Under the pieces are notes generated by a model that was not told the DNA's origin, searched no databases, and saw nothing but the letters and a program-made list of their open reading frames with translations. From the NCBI GenBank assembly GCA_012730045.1, contig JAAYBR010000031.1, forward strand, positions 62,001 through 126,000: 64,000 nucleotides of DNA, in the 5' to 3' direction. This document shows positions 36,859 to 45,526 of this stretch, one piece after another. The first letter of the stretch is position 1. Each line of letters begins with the position of its first letter. The DNA comes from Candidatus Hydrogenedentota bacterium (lineage in GTDB: Bacteria; Hydrogenedentota; Hydrogenedentia; Hydrogenedentales; CAITNO01). The position numbers and the translations under genes were made by a program.

Positions 36859-38160
36859 ATGAGAAGAGACATCGTCCACGAGGGCGCGACAAACCTGAAG
36901 TACGAGATCCGGGAGATCGTCGGCGTGGCCCGGGAGGTCCGGGGCCTCGGCCAGCCGGTCACCTGGGAGAACATCGGCGACCCGATCGAGAAGGGCGAGG
37001 TGCTCGCCCCGTGGATCCGGGACATCCTGCACGAGCTGCTGGACCAGCCGAAGTCTTTCGGCTACTGCGACACGGCGGGGGTGCCCGACACGCGGGCCTT
37101 CCTGGCGGACCTGGTGAACCAGCGGGAGGGCGGCGCGCAGATCACGCCGGAGGACCTGCTGTTCTTCAACGGCGTGGGCGACGCCGTGGCGCGGGTGTAC
37201 GGGTTCCTCAAGCGCGAGGCGCGCATCCTGGGGCCGTCGCCGGCCTACAGCACGCACTCGTCCGCCGAGGGCGCGCACTCGGGCTACAGCCACGTCACCT
37301 ACGACCTGGACCCGCACAACGGCTGGATGCCGAACGTGGACGACATCCGGAACAAGGTGAAGTACAACGACGCCATCGCGGGCATCCTGCTGCTGTCGCC
37401 GGACAACCCGACGGGGGCGGTCTATCCGCGCGGGGTGCTGGACGAGATCGTGAAGATCGCGCGGGAGCACGACCTGTTCATCATCGCGGACGAGATTTAC
37501 GCGCACATCACCTACCCCGGCCAGCCGCACCTGCACCTGAGCCAGTGGGTGCAGGACGTGCCCGGCATCGCCATGCGCGGCATCAGCAAGGAGTACCCCT
37601 GGCCCGGCGCGCGCTGCGGCTGGATCGAGATCGTCAACCGCCGGCGCGACGCCAACTTCGCCACCTACGCGGAGAGCCTGCTGGCGGCCAAGCGCCTGGA
37701 GGTCTGCTCAACCACCCTGCCGCAGATGTCCATCCCCCGCGTGTTCGGCGACCCGCGCTACAAGGACCACCTCGCCCGCCGCGCGGGCATCTTCGCCGCG
37801 CGCGCCGAGGAGGCCGTCCGCGCCTTCGACGGCTGCGACGCCGTCATCGTCAACAAGCCGGGCGGCGCGTTCTACCTGACCGTCATGTTCAAGGACGGCG
37901 TCCTCAACGGGCGGCAGACGCTGCCCATTGAGAACCCCGCCGTGCGGGAGCGCATCGGCGAGCTGGTGAAGAACGTCTCGGTGGACAAGCGCTTCGTCTA
38001 TTACCTCATGGGCGCCACGGGCATCGTGGTCGTCCCCCTCAGCGGGTTCCAGTGCGTCCACAACGGCTTCCGCGTCACCCTCCTGGAGAGCGACGACGAG
38101 AAGCGCGCGTGGATTTTCCGGACCCTGCGCGGGGCGGTGGACCAGTACACGGGCGGATGA
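36859..38160 (+). CDS. PLP-dependent class I/II aminotransferase
   Basis: 433-residue cytosolic fold-type I aminotransferase. VTWENIGDPIEKGEVLAPW opens the protein, GVGDAVARVYGFL precedes the cofactor cleft, LLLSPDNPTGAVYPRGVLDEI holds the conserved NPTG, LFIIADEIYAHI contains the Asp and Tyr that bind PLP, and GISKEYPWPGARCGW carries the Schiff-base Lys (residue 244). The pattern is closest to AlaA/AspC-like enzymes of group I-gamma; the substrate (alanine, aspartate or other) is not resolved. CAGGAA precedes the ATG. thiS follows after 24 bp. Confidence 0.87.
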   Translation: MRRDIVHEGATNLKYEIREIVGVAREVRGLGQPVTWENIGDPIEKGEVLAPWIRDILHELLDQPKSFGYCDTAGVPDTRAFLADLVNQREGGAQITPEDLLFFNGVGDAVARVYGFLKREARILGPSPAYSTHSSAEGAHSGYSHVTYDLDPHNGWMPNVDDIRNKVKYNDAIAGILLLSPDNPTGAVYPRGVLDEIVKIAREHDLFIIADEIYAHITYPGQPHLHLSQWVQDVPGIAMRGISKEYPWPGARCGWIEIVNRRRDANFATYAESLLAAKRLEVCSTTLPQMSIPRVFGDPRYKDHLARRAGIFAARAEEAVRAFDGCDAVIVNKPGGAFYLTVMFKDGVLNGRQTLPIENPAVRERIGELVKNVSVDKRFVYYLMGATGIVVVPLSGFQCVHNGFRVTLLESDDEKRAWIFRTLRGAVDQYTGG

Positions 38161-38184
38161 CCCGCCCCCAACCGGAGGCCGGAC

Positions 38185-38394
38185 ATGCAGACCCTCGCCG
38201 TCACGGTGAACGGGGAGCGCCGGGAGGCGCCTGCGGGCGCGACCGTGCTCTCGCTTCTGGAGTCCCTGGCGCTGGACCCGGCCCATGTGGTCGTCGAGCG
38301 CAACGGGGAAATCCTGCGGCGGGAGGATTTCTCCGCCACCCCCCTCGCGGAGGACGACGCCCTCGAGGTGATCCGCTTTGTGGGGGGCGGGTGA
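38185..38394 (+). CDS. thiS: Sulfur carrier protein ThiS
   Basis: 69-residue beta-grasp protein that carries sulfur as a C-terminal thiocarboxylate for the thiazole ring of thiamin. VTVNGERREAP and VLSLLESLAL match the ubiquitin-like fold, VVVERNGEILRREDF is a family signature, and the protein ends FVGGG with the required terminal Gly-Gly. GGAGG lies 7 bases before the ATG. Its stop overlaps the thiE start as TGATG. Confidence 0.92.
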   Translation: MQTLAVTVNGERREAPAGATVLSLLESLALDPAHVVVERNGEILRREDFSATPLAEDDALEVIRFVGGG

Positions 38395-39056
38395 TGACCC
38401 ACGCGGAACGCATGCGGCGCTTCGATGCCGCCGACCTCTATGTCGTCATCACGGAGGCGCACTGCGCCGGACGCACGGCCCTGGAGGTGCTGGACGCCTG
38501 CCTCGAAGCCGGGGTCACGCTGGTGCAGATGCGCGAGAAGGACCGCTCCGGAAAGGAGCTGACGGCGCTCGGCCGGGAGTTCCGCGCGCGCACCCGCGCC
38601 GCGGGCGCCCTGCTCATCGTGGACGACCGGGTGGATGTCGCGCTGGCCGTGGACGCCGACGGCGTCCACCTCGGCCAGGACGACCTGCCCCTCGCCGACG
38701 CGCGGCGCGTCGCCCCGGAGCTCATCTTGGGCGCTTCGAGCCACAACGTGGAGGAGGCGCTGGCCGCCCAGGAGGCGGGGGCCAGCTACGTCAACATCGG
38801 CCCCGTTTTCGCCACGCAGACCAAGTCCGTGCCCACGGGCGTGGTGGGGCCGGAGATGATTGACGCCATCCGCCCGCACCTGCGCGTCCCCTTCACCTGC
38901 ATGGGCGGCATCAAGGCCGGCAACATCGGCCGGATCCTCGCGCGCGGCGCGCGCCATTGCGCCGTCGTCACCGCAGTCACCGCCGCCCCCGACCCCCGCG
39001 CCGCCGCCGAGGAACTCCGCGCGCTCATCCGACGTCACCGCGCCGGAGAGGCGTAG
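38394..39056 (+). CDS. thiE: Thiamin-phosphate synthase
   Basis: Couples HMP diphosphate with thiazole phosphate to give thiamin phosphate; cytosolic TIM barrel, 220 residues. Conserved parts are GVTLVQMREKDRSGKEL (diphosphate site), LLIVDDRVDVALAVDADGVHLGQDDLP, ILGASSHNVEEALAAQ, YVNIGPVFATQTKSVP, and FTCMGGIKAGNIGRIL. The start ATG overlaps the thiS stop. No thiG, thiF or thiC is in the window, and no TPP riboswitch was seen before the aminotransferase or thiS. Confidence 0.94.
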   Translation: MTHAERMRRFDAADLYVVITEAHCAGRTALEVLDACLEAGVTLVQMREKDRSGKELTALGREFRARTRAAGALLIVDDRVDVALAVDADGVHLGQDDLPLADARRVAPELILGASSHNVEEALAAQEAGASYVNIGPVFATQTKSVPTGVVGPEMIDAIRPHLRVPFTCMGGIKAGNIGRILARGARHCAVVTAVTAAPDPRAAAEELRALIRRHRAGEA

Positions 39057-39086
39057 CCTTCGCGCACCGCCGCCGTCCGGCGGGGC

Positions 39087-40673
39087 TCAGCGCGCGCCCC
39101 CGCCGCGAATCGCCCCCTTGATCCACAGCAACTGGTCCAATACCCCGAGATTCCTGCAGGCTTTGAGCAGTTCGACGCGGCGGATTTCGGCCCGGGCGCG
39201 GCGGCGTTTTCCGGAGGCGTCGCGGCGCTCTCCGTCGGTGAGGGGGCTGTCTTCCCCCAGGGCGGCGGCGTAGGCCTTCAGGAAGCGCCGGCCCGTCTCG
39301 GGGCTCTTCTGCTCAAGCTCCATGTCGGTGCGGCCGGGGACCAGTCCCAGCTCCGTCATCTCATCGGTGAACCGGCGGAGCCGGTCCACGCGCATCTCGA
39401 AGGTGTTGCGCCCGTCCCGGGTGCGCCAGTCGAAGGTGGGGGCGCCGTCGGCCATCTCGATGTCGAACTCGTTCCTGCGCCACCACATGTCGGAGTTCCC
39501 CACCTGGAAGGTGGTGGCGCTGACAACGCAGTCAATCCAGTCCCGGTTGTCGCGCATGAAGCGCAGGGTCTCCTGGAAATGCTCCTCCGTCTCCGGGGGG
39601 AAGCCGAGGATGATGTTGAGCTCGGTGCGGATGCCGGCGTCGTGGCACGCGCGGATGAAGGCGGCGCCGCTCTCCGCCGTGTGGTACTTGTTCATGCGGC
39701 GCAGGGTGTGGGTGCAGCCGCTTTCGAGGCCCACAATGGCCACGGTGAGCCCGGACCGGCGCAGTTTCCGGAAGAGCTCGGGCCTCATGCCGCGGTGCGC
39801 CATGAGGTTGCCGCCGTACTTGACGTCAATCCCGCGGCGCAGAATCTCGTCGGCCTTCGCCTCCAGCGCCTGGACGCTCCCGTTCATCAGGGGGTCGTTG
39901 TAGATGAAGAAGTCGGTGTCATAGCGCTCCTTGAGCCAGGCAAGCTCGTCCACCTGGTGGGCGGCGGACCGGGTGCGGAACCCGGGCGTGCGGTGGCGGT
40001 CATTGCAGAAGACGCAGCGGCCGATGCACCCGCGGCTGCCCATGAGGGGCAGGTCGGGCACCTCGTAGAGCGGCAGGTCCGTCTCCTCAAAGGTCGGCCA
40101 GGGAATCTCGTCCAGATTGTCGGCGAGGGGCCGGGGGGACGTGAGCCGCCAGCCGTCGCCGTGGGGCAGGTAGAGCCCGGGCACCTCCTCCAGGTTCTGG
40201 CATCCCCGGGCCAGGACGTCCCGCAGCGTGTGCTCCCCCTCCCCCTTGCAGATGGCGTCGGCGAGGGACGGGTCAATGCCGTGCAGGTCGCTCTCGTAGT
40301 ACACGGCATAGCCGCCGAAGAGAATCTTCTTGCGGGGGAAGCGCTCGCGTACGCGCCGCGCCATCATCAGGGTGAGTTCCCGGTTTGTGGCGGTCAGCGA
40401 GAAGCCGACCACGTCCCCCTCGATCTCCTCCACGTCCAGGAAGGCCGACAGGAAGCGCATGTCCCCCTGGAGCCAGGCCTGGTGGTAGCGCGACTCGGTC
40501 CAGAACTCGCCCAGGCCAAGGCGGCGGCACAGGTCGAAGAGGCGGATGTTGTAGTCCAGATACTGGACGCGGCAGCCGAGGGAGCGCGCGGTCTGGCAGA
40601 CATAGGCCGTGGCGCAGGACGGCTCCCGCGAGTCCCATTTCGGCATCAGGATGATGGTCACATCGGCGGGCAT
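39087..40673 (-). CDS. B12-binding-domain radical SAM protein
   Basis: 528 residues. The N-terminal part has a cobalamin-binding-like Rossmann fold (ILMPKWDSREPSCATAYV, GDVVGFSLTATNREL, KILFGGYAVYYESD). The radical SAM core begins with MGSRGCIGRCVFCND, where the CxxxCxxC cluster ligands are visible (about residues 215-222), and continues with YGGNLMAHRGM, VAIVGLESGCTHTLRRMNKYHT and LNIILGFPPETEEHFQETL. This layout is typical of BchE/P-methylase-like enzymes; the substrate is unknown. ATG at 40673 is preferred to an in-frame TTG at 40691 because GGAGG lies 5 bases upstream. Convergent with thiE and divergent from dnaG. Confidence 0.88.
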   Translation of the reverse strand: MPADVTIILMPKWDSREPSCATAYVCQTARSLGCRVQYLDYNIRLFDLCRRLGLGEFWTESRYHQAWLQGDMRFLSAFLDVEEIEGDVVGFSLTATNRELTLMMARRVRERFPRKKILFGGYAVYYESDLHGIDPSLADAICKGEGEHTLRDVLARGCQNLEEVPGLYLPHGDGWRLTSPRPLADNLDEIPWPTFEETDLPLYEVPDLPLMGSRGCIGRCVFCNDRHRTPGFRTRSAAHQVDELAWLKERYDTDFFIYNDPLMNGSVQALEAKADEILRRGIDVKYGGNLMAHRGMRPELFRKLRRSGLTVAIVGLESGCTHTLRRMNKYHTAESGAAFIRACHDAGIRTELNIILGFPPETEEHFQETLRFMRDNRDWIDCVVSATTFQVGNSDMWWRRNEFDIEMADGAPTFDWRTRDGRNTFEMRVDRLRRFTDEMTELGLVPGRTDMELEQKSPETGRRFLKAYAAALGEDSPLTDGERRDASGKRRRARAEIRRVELLKACRNLGVLDQLLWIKGAIRGGGAR

Positions 40674-40794
40674 GAAATCCTCCGTTCCCAACGGAGTCTA
40701 GGGGGGTTTCCGCTGGAATGTCAACCCCCTCCGCCGCCGTTATGCCAATTGGCGGGCCTGTCGTCCGGTGGTTCGCGCCGTATCGGCCGCCCTC

Positions 40795-40824
40795 TTGACA
40801 CCCCGGGGGGAAAGGTGGTACCAT
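40795..40824 (+). promoter_or_regulatory. Promoter ahead of the dnaG leader
   Basis: TTGACA (40795-40800), an 18-base spacer, then TACCAT (40819-40824). Transcription would start near 40831, about 145 bases before the dnaG start, and would run through the structured leader that follows. Confidence 0.55.
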
Positions 40825-40830
40825 TGGGTG

Positions 40831-40943
40831 ACTTGACAAAGTGCAAGCGGTAGAGGAATGCTTTTTTTTGCGTTTCTTGCACTACCCCGGCCGCACGGTC
40901 GGCGCGTAAGCTCCTGATATGACTGGGACTTGCGCCTTTTTTT
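40831..40943 (+). ncRNA. Candidate structured leader or small RNA upstream of dnaG
   Basis: From the predicted start to the end of a T tract is about 113 bases. A first hairpin pairs gtgcaag (40841-40847) with cttgcac (40876-40882), with an eight-T loop in between. A second stem pairs ggcgc-aag (within 40901-40910) with cttgcgcc (40929-40936) and runs into seven T. It matches none of the SRP, 6S or RNase P patterns that could be checked by eye. Either a separate small RNA or an attenuator for dnaG-rpoD. Confidence 0.45.
40901..40943 (+). terminator. Intrinsic terminator-like hairpin 33 bp before dnaG
   Basis: Stem ggcgcgtaag / cttgcgcc (8 pairs with a two-base bulge), an 18-base loop, then seven T at 40937-40943. 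Placed between the promoter and the dnaG start, it would end transcription early unless bypassed or regulated. Confidence 0.55.
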
Positions 40944-40976
40944 GTCTGTGAAGTCCAGGAAGGATGCGTCCTGCCA

Positions 40977-42758
40977 GTGAAGGTTTCGCGGGAAACAATC
41001 AACCAAGTGCGCGCAGCGGTGGACATTGTGGAGGTTATCGGCGCGCGCATTTCGCTGAACCCGTCGGGCGGGGAGCGCTACAAGGCCCTTTCCCCGTTCA
41101 CCAACGAGAAGACGCCGTCCTTCATCGTGAGCCGCGACCGCCAGATGTTTCACTGTTTCAGCAGCGGGCGGGGCGGGGACGTGATCAGCTTCCTGATGGA
41201 GTTTGAGGGGCTGAGCTTTGCGGAGGCCCTGCGCAAACTGGCGGACCAGGCGGGCATCCCGCTGGCCCCGGCATCGGAGCAGGACGACCGGGAGGAATAC
41301 CTGCGGACGCAGCTGCTGGAGCTGGGCCGCTTTGCGGCGGATTTCTACAAGCGGCTGCTCGCGGAGCCGCTGGCGGGCGCGCCGGGCAGGGACTATCTGG
41401 CGAAGCGCGCGTTGAAGCCCGAAACCGTGGCCAAGTTCGGCCTGGGCTACGCGCCGGACCAGTGGGACACGCTGGTCTCGGCGGCGCTGAAACGCCAGTT
41501 TAAGAATTATGTGCTGGAGGCGTCGGGGCTGTTCCGCCGGGGGGAGTCGGGCGGGCGCGGCCTGTATGACTTCTTCCGAAACCGGGTGATTTTCCCGATC
41601 CGGGACATTTCGGGGAACGTGGTCGCCTTCGGCGGGCGGGACCTGGGCCAGAGCCCGGCGAAGTACATCAACTCACCGGAGACGGCGGTCTATAAGAAGA
41701 GCAAGGTGCTCTACGGGTTGCATGAGGCGCGGGAGGGCATCCGGGCGGAGAAGTGCGCGGTGCTGGTGGAGGGCTATTTCGACCTGCTGCGCTGCTTTGA
41801 CGCGGGGATCACGAACGTGGTGGCCACCTGCGGCACGGCGCTGACGGAGCAGCAGGCCGCCCTGATCCGGCGCTACGCGCCAAAGGTGGTGCTGGTGTAT
41901 GACGGGGACGCGGCGGGGGTGAAGGCGGCGCTGCGGGGCAGCGGGGTGCTGACGGCGGCGGGGCTGGAGGTGACGGCGCTGGCGCTCCCGGACAACAAGG
42001 ACCCGGACGACTTCATCCGGGCCGACGGGGCGGACCGGTTCCGGGAGATGGTGAAGAATGCGCCGGATTTCGTGGCGTTCTACGCGCGCATGAACCGGGA
42101 CCGCGCGGTGACGGTGGAGGGGCGCACGGAGGTGGCCCGGGAACTTTTCGAGATGATCCGGCATGTGACGGACCGGATGAAGGTGGACGGCTACCTCAAC
42201 GAGATCGAGCGGGCGCTGGGCCTCCAGCCCTGGTCGTCGCGGCGCGAGTTTGAGCGGGTGGCGGCGGAGCGGGAGCGCGGCCCGGCGGCCGCGGCTTCGG
42301 GCGGGCGCACGGCGGCGGCCCCGGCGGAACGCCCCGCACTACACCGGGACGATGTGGAGTTTCTGGCGGCGGTGCTGGCCCACCCGGCGCTGCTGCGCCG
42401 GGCGGCGGAGGCCTGCGCGGGCCTGACCCTGCCGGAATCGCCCTTCACGGAGGCGCTGCGGGCGCTGTTTGCGGCGGGCGGGGCGACCCCGGCGGCCGCC
42501 GACGGGCTGGAATCGGACACGGCGAAGGCGCTGTGGTCCGGGGCGATGGTGGACGAGCCGCCGGCCGCGGACCGGGCGGAGGAGGTGGTGACGCAGCGGG
42601 TCACATCACTGGTCCGCGACGCGATCCGGCGGGAGTCCGAGGGGCTTCTGGCGGAAATCGCCCGGGCGGACCGGGACAAGGACTGGTCGGCGCTGCGGCG
42701 GCTGCAGCAGCGGAAAATAGAGCTTGACCGGCGGCGGGACGGACTTCCCGCGGCCTAA
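40977..42758 (+). CDS. dnaG: DNA primase with degenerate zinc-binding domain
   Basis: Makes RNA primers at the replication fork. 593 residues: N-terminal zinc-binding domain (1-100), Toprim catalytic core ([41 protein letters not shown]) and a C-terminal helicase-binding region. In the zinc domain the usual CCPFHNEKTPSF reads [12 protein letters not shown], and HCFGCG reads HCFSSG. The four ligand positions are therefore Ser39, Thr42, Cys60 and Ser63; only one ligand remains, while surrounding residues are conserved. Translation appears to start at GTG 40977 ([11 protein letters not shown]); the nearest SD-like AGGAAGG lies rather far upstream. rpoD follows after 74 bp. Confidence 0.94.
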   Translation: MKVSRETINQVRAAVDIVEVIGARISLNPSGGERYKALSPFTNEKTPSFIVSRDRQMFHCFSSGRGGDVISFLMEFEGLSFAEALRKLADQAGIPLAPASEQDDREEYLRTQLLELGRFAADFYKRLLAEPLAGAPGRDYLAKRALKPETVAKFGLGYAPDQWDTLVSAALKRQFKNYVLEASGLFRRGESGGRGLYDFFRNRVIFPIRDISGNVVAFGGRDLGQSPAKYINSPETAVYKKSKVLYGLHEAREGIRAEKCAVLVEGYFDLLRCFDAGITNVVATCGTALTEQQAALIRRYAPKVVLVYDGDAAGVKAALRGSGVLTAAGLEVTALALPDNKDPDDFIRADGADRFREMVKNAPDFVAFYARMNRDRAVTVEGRTEVARELFEMIRHVTDRMKVDGYLNEIERALGLQPWSSRREFERVAAERERGPAAAASGGRTAAAPAERPALHRDDVEFLAAVLAHPALLRRAAEACAGLTLPESPFTEALRALFAAGGATPAAADGLESDTAKALWSGAMVDEPPAADRAEEVVTQRVTSLVRDAIRRESEGLLAEIARADRDKDWSALRRLQQRKIELDRRRDGLPAA

Positions 42759-42832
42759 GAGGGACATGGCGCGGTTTGGCGCGAAACGCCCGGCCCGCCC
42801 CAGCGGACATCAACCACGCTTCTGAGGTGAAC

Positions 42833-44602
42833 ATGACGGCAAAGAGCAAGACCCCCGGCAAGAAATTCGACCCGAAGCAGGCGCAGCAAACCCTGGCGGC
42901 CGCCAAGTCCCGGGGAAAGCTGTCCCTGGACGAGATGGACAAGATTCTGCCGGAAGACGCGGGGGCGGAGGAGATTGACCGGGTCATGATCTCGCTGTGC
43001 AACGCGGACCTGGACCTGGAAGAGGCGGCGGCGCCCGCGCCGGCGCCCGCGCCCGCCGGCGGCAACGGCAAGGCGGCGGCAAAAGAGGCGCCGAAGAAGG
43101 ACCTGGCCCTGCAGAAAACGCTGGAGCGGGCGGACGACCCGGTGCGCATGTACCTGCGCGAAATGGGCCGGGTGCCCCTGCTGACAAAGGACCAGGAGGT
43201 CGCGATCGCGAAGCGGATCGAGGCGGCGGAGACGGAGCTGATCGAGGTGATCCTGGGCACGCCGTACACGGTGAAGGAGGTGCAGATGCTCGCGGCGCGC
43301 ATCCTGGCGGGCCGCCTGAACTTTGTGAACATCACGGACGAGGAGGAGCCCCGGTTCCACCACCGCTTCGTGAAGGACCTGCCGGTGTTCATGGAGCAGA
43401 TCGGCGACCTGGAGGCGGACATCGAGTCGCAGGAGAAGCGGCTGCGCCGGTCCAACCTGTCAGCGAAAAGCATGGAGAACATCGAGGAGCGCATCCGGGA
43501 GTTCCGCGACAAGCAGGGCGGCATCATCCGCGAGTTCCGGCTGAAGCCGCGCGAGATCATGAAGATCGGGCGGCGGATCAAGGGGCTCAAGCGCCGCATC
43601 CTGAACGCTACGCTGGAGATTGACACGATCACGCGCAAGATCGGCCTGAGCGCCGAGGATATCCACAAAATCAGCGCGCAGGCGCGCAGGCGCCCCCGCA
43701 TCCTGCCGGAGATGGGCATTGACAAGGGCGACCTGGCCGAGGCGGAGCGCCGCCTGAACGTGGCCCAGCGCAAGATAGACCAGATCGGGAAGGACTCGCA
43801 CCTGGACCCGGCGCAGATCAACGAGCTGATTGACGTCATCGCGAAGAAGGAGGACAAGATCTACCAGGCGAAGATGGAGCTGGTGGAGGCCAACCTCCGG
43901 CTGGTCGTGAGCATCGGCAAGAAGTACACGAACCGCGGCATGTCCTTCCTCGACCTGATCCAGGAGGGGAACATCGGCCTGATGAAGGCGGTGGACAAGT
44001 TCGAGTACCAGCGGGGCTACAAGTTCAGCACCTACGCGACGTGGTGGATCCGGCAGGCGATCACGCGGTCCATCGCGGACCAGGCGCGCACGATCCGCAT
44101 CCCGGTCCACATGATCGAGTCCATCAACAAGCTGATGCGGACCCAGCGCAAGCTGGTGCAGACCTACGGCCGCGAGCCCACGGCGGACGAGATCGCGCAC
44201 GCCATGGAGATGACGACGGACAAGGTGCGCGGCATCCTCAAGATCGCGCAGGAGGCCATCAGCATCGAGACGCCCATCGGCGACGAGGGCGACTCCAGCT
44301 TCGGCGACTTCATCCCCGACGTGACGGCGGAGAACCCGGCGAACAACACGGCCTTCGAGGTGTTCAAGGAGCGCCTGACCGAGGTGCTGCACACGCTCAC
44401 GGAGCGCGAGCGCATGGTGATCATCCTGCGCTTCGGCATCGGCGACGGGTACCCCCGCACGCTGGAGGAGGTCGGCAGCGTGTTCAACGTGACCCGCGAG
44501 CGCGTCCGCCAGATCGAGGCGAAGGCCATCCGCAAACTGCGCCACCACACGCGGGCGCAGAAGCTCATGCCCTTCCTCGACTGGAGCCTGCGCCACTCCT
44601 GA
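42833..44602 (+). CDS. rpoD: Primary RNA polymerase sigma factor RpoD
   Basis: 589 residues. A short region 1.1-like segment ([12 protein letters not shown]) and an Ala/Pro linker precede region 1.2 ([17 protein letters not shown], about residue 103). The long non-conserved region (about 150-340) is charged and helical. Region 2 is [12 protein letters not shown] to [20 protein letters not shown] (from about 352), region 3 includes [13 protein letters not shown], and region 4 is [14 protein letters not shown] plus the helix-turn-helix [20 protein letters not shown] (about 543-570). ATG at 42833 has GAGGTGA upstream; an in-frame ATG at 42776 lacks one. The dnaG-rpoD pair is the classical macromolecular synthesis operon without rpsU. 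Confidence 0.95.
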   Translation: MTAKSKTPGKKFDPKQAQQTLAAAKSRGKLSLDEMDKILPEDAGAEEIDRVMISLCNADLDLEEAAAPAPAPAPAGGNGKAAAKEAPKKDLALQKTLERADDPVRMYLREMGRVPLLTKDQEVAIAKRIEAAETELIEVILGTPYTVKEVQMLAARILAGRLNFVNITDEEEPRFHHRFVKDLPVFMEQIGDLEADIESQEKRLRRSNLSAKSMENIEERIREFRDKQGGIIREFRLKPREIMKIGRRIKGLKRRILNATLEIDTITRKIGLSAEDIHKISAQARRRPRILPEMGIDKGDLAEAERRLNVAQRKIDQIGKDSHLDPAQINELIDVIAKKEDKIYQAKMELVEANLRLVVSIGKKYTNRGMSFLDLIQEGNIGLMKAVDKFEYQRGYKFSTYATWWIRQAITRSIADQARTIRIPVHMIESINKLMRTQRKLVQTYGREPTADEIAHAMEMTTDKVRGILKIAQEAISIETPIGDEGDSSFGDFIPDVTAENPANNTAFEVFKERLTEVLHTLTERERMVIILRFGIGDGYPRTLEEVGSVFNVTRERVRQIEAKAIRKLRHHTRAQKLMPFLDWSLRHS

Positions 44603-44615
44603 GCGGGGCGGGGCG

Positions 44616-45494
44616 TCAGGCGGACGGCGCCATGCGCCCCATCACCTCGTCCATCTGCGCCGTGCCGATGAAGCCGATGGTCATGGCGTCCACGCCGATC
44701 TCCGCCGCGAAGCGGAAGGACTCCTCCATCTTCGCGACGACCTCGGGCTTGCCCTCGCCGAGGATCTTCATGCCGAGGAGGCCCTTGCCCGCCGCGCGCA
44801 CGCGCCTCAGGATGCCCGCCACGGCCTCCGGGGGGCCGTCCATGTTGACACCGAAGGGGTTGATCCGGGCGAGAACCACGTCCACCCACGGCTCGTCGGG
44901 CACGCGCTCGAGGGCCTGGAGGCTGTGGCAGGACAGGCCGTGGGCGCGGATGTGGCCCTTCGCCTTGGCCTCCGCCAGCACGTCCATCGCGCCGCGCAGG
45001 GTCTCCGGCCAGTTCTCCTCGCCGTTGCGGACACAGTGCATGAGCACGACGTCAATGCGGTCGGTGGACAGCTCGCCGCGCATGCGCTCGAGGTCGCGGC
45101 GGACGGCCTCCGGCTCGCGGGACCACACCTTGCTCAGGAGCATGACCTCGTCGCGCGGGATGGACCGCCGCATGGCCTCGCTCATGTAGTGGTGCGACCC
45201 GTAGCGGTCGGCCATGTCAAAGTAGCGGATGCCCTGCCGGTAGGCGTGCTCCAGCATGCCCACATACTCCGAGCCGCTCATGGCCATGCTCTGCGACGTG
45301 ATGCCGGGCGCGCTGCCGCGCACGCCGGTGCCCACGCCGAGATAGGTGCAGGAGATGCCGGTCTTTCCCAGGGTCCGCATGTCGGTCGGCCTGGGGAGGG
45401 CCGCCGCCTCGCCGCGCGCGCCGGGCATCATCGCCGCCGCCGCCAGCGCCCCCGCCGTCCCCTTCAGAAAGCCGCGCCGGTCCATGTCGTTCAT
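44616..45494 (-). CDS. Tat-exported aldo/keto reductase
   Basis: 292 residues with a twin-arginine signal (DRRGFLKGTAGALAAAAMM). The mature part is an AKR barrel: YFDMADRYGSHH (catalytic Asp and Tyr), EVMLLSKVWS (catalytic Lys), IDVVLMHCVRNG (catalytic His), HIRAHGLSCHSLQAL and AMTIGFIGTAQMDEVM. AKR proteins with Tat signals are common in planctomycete-like genomes and would carry NADP(H) across the membrane when folded. AGGAGA lies 6 bases before the ATG. The stop is 13 bp from that of rpoD (convergent), and the gene follows the HzsA-like gene by 32 bp. Confidence 0.87.
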   Translation of the reverse strand: MNDMDRRGFLKGTAGALAAAAMMPGARGEAAALPRPTDMRTLGKTGISCTYLGVGTGVRGSAPGITSQSMAMSGSEYVGMLEHAYRQGIRYFDMADRYGSHHYMSEAMRRSIPRDEVMLLSKVWSREPEAVRRDLERMRGELSTDRIDVVLMHCVRNGEENWPETLRGAMDVLAEAKAKGHIRAHGLSCHSLQALERVPDEPWVDVVLARINPFGVNMDGPPEAVAGILRRVRAAGKGLLGMKILGEGKPEVVAKMEESFRFAAEIGVDAMTIGFIGTAQMDEVMGRMAPSA

Positions 45495-45526
45495 GCCGTT
45501 CTCCTTTCGCGCCCGCGTGGGGGCGC

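Noticed and set aside
38100-38200. TPP riboswitch before thiS-thiE
   Set aside because: thiS starts 24 bp after the aminotransferase stop, leaving no room, and no conserved THI-box words were found upstream of the aminotransferase.
40833-40861. Second dnaG promoter with TTGACA at 40833
   Set aside because: The hexamer 17 bases downstream is GAATGC, a poor -10, and it falls inside the first hairpin of the leader.
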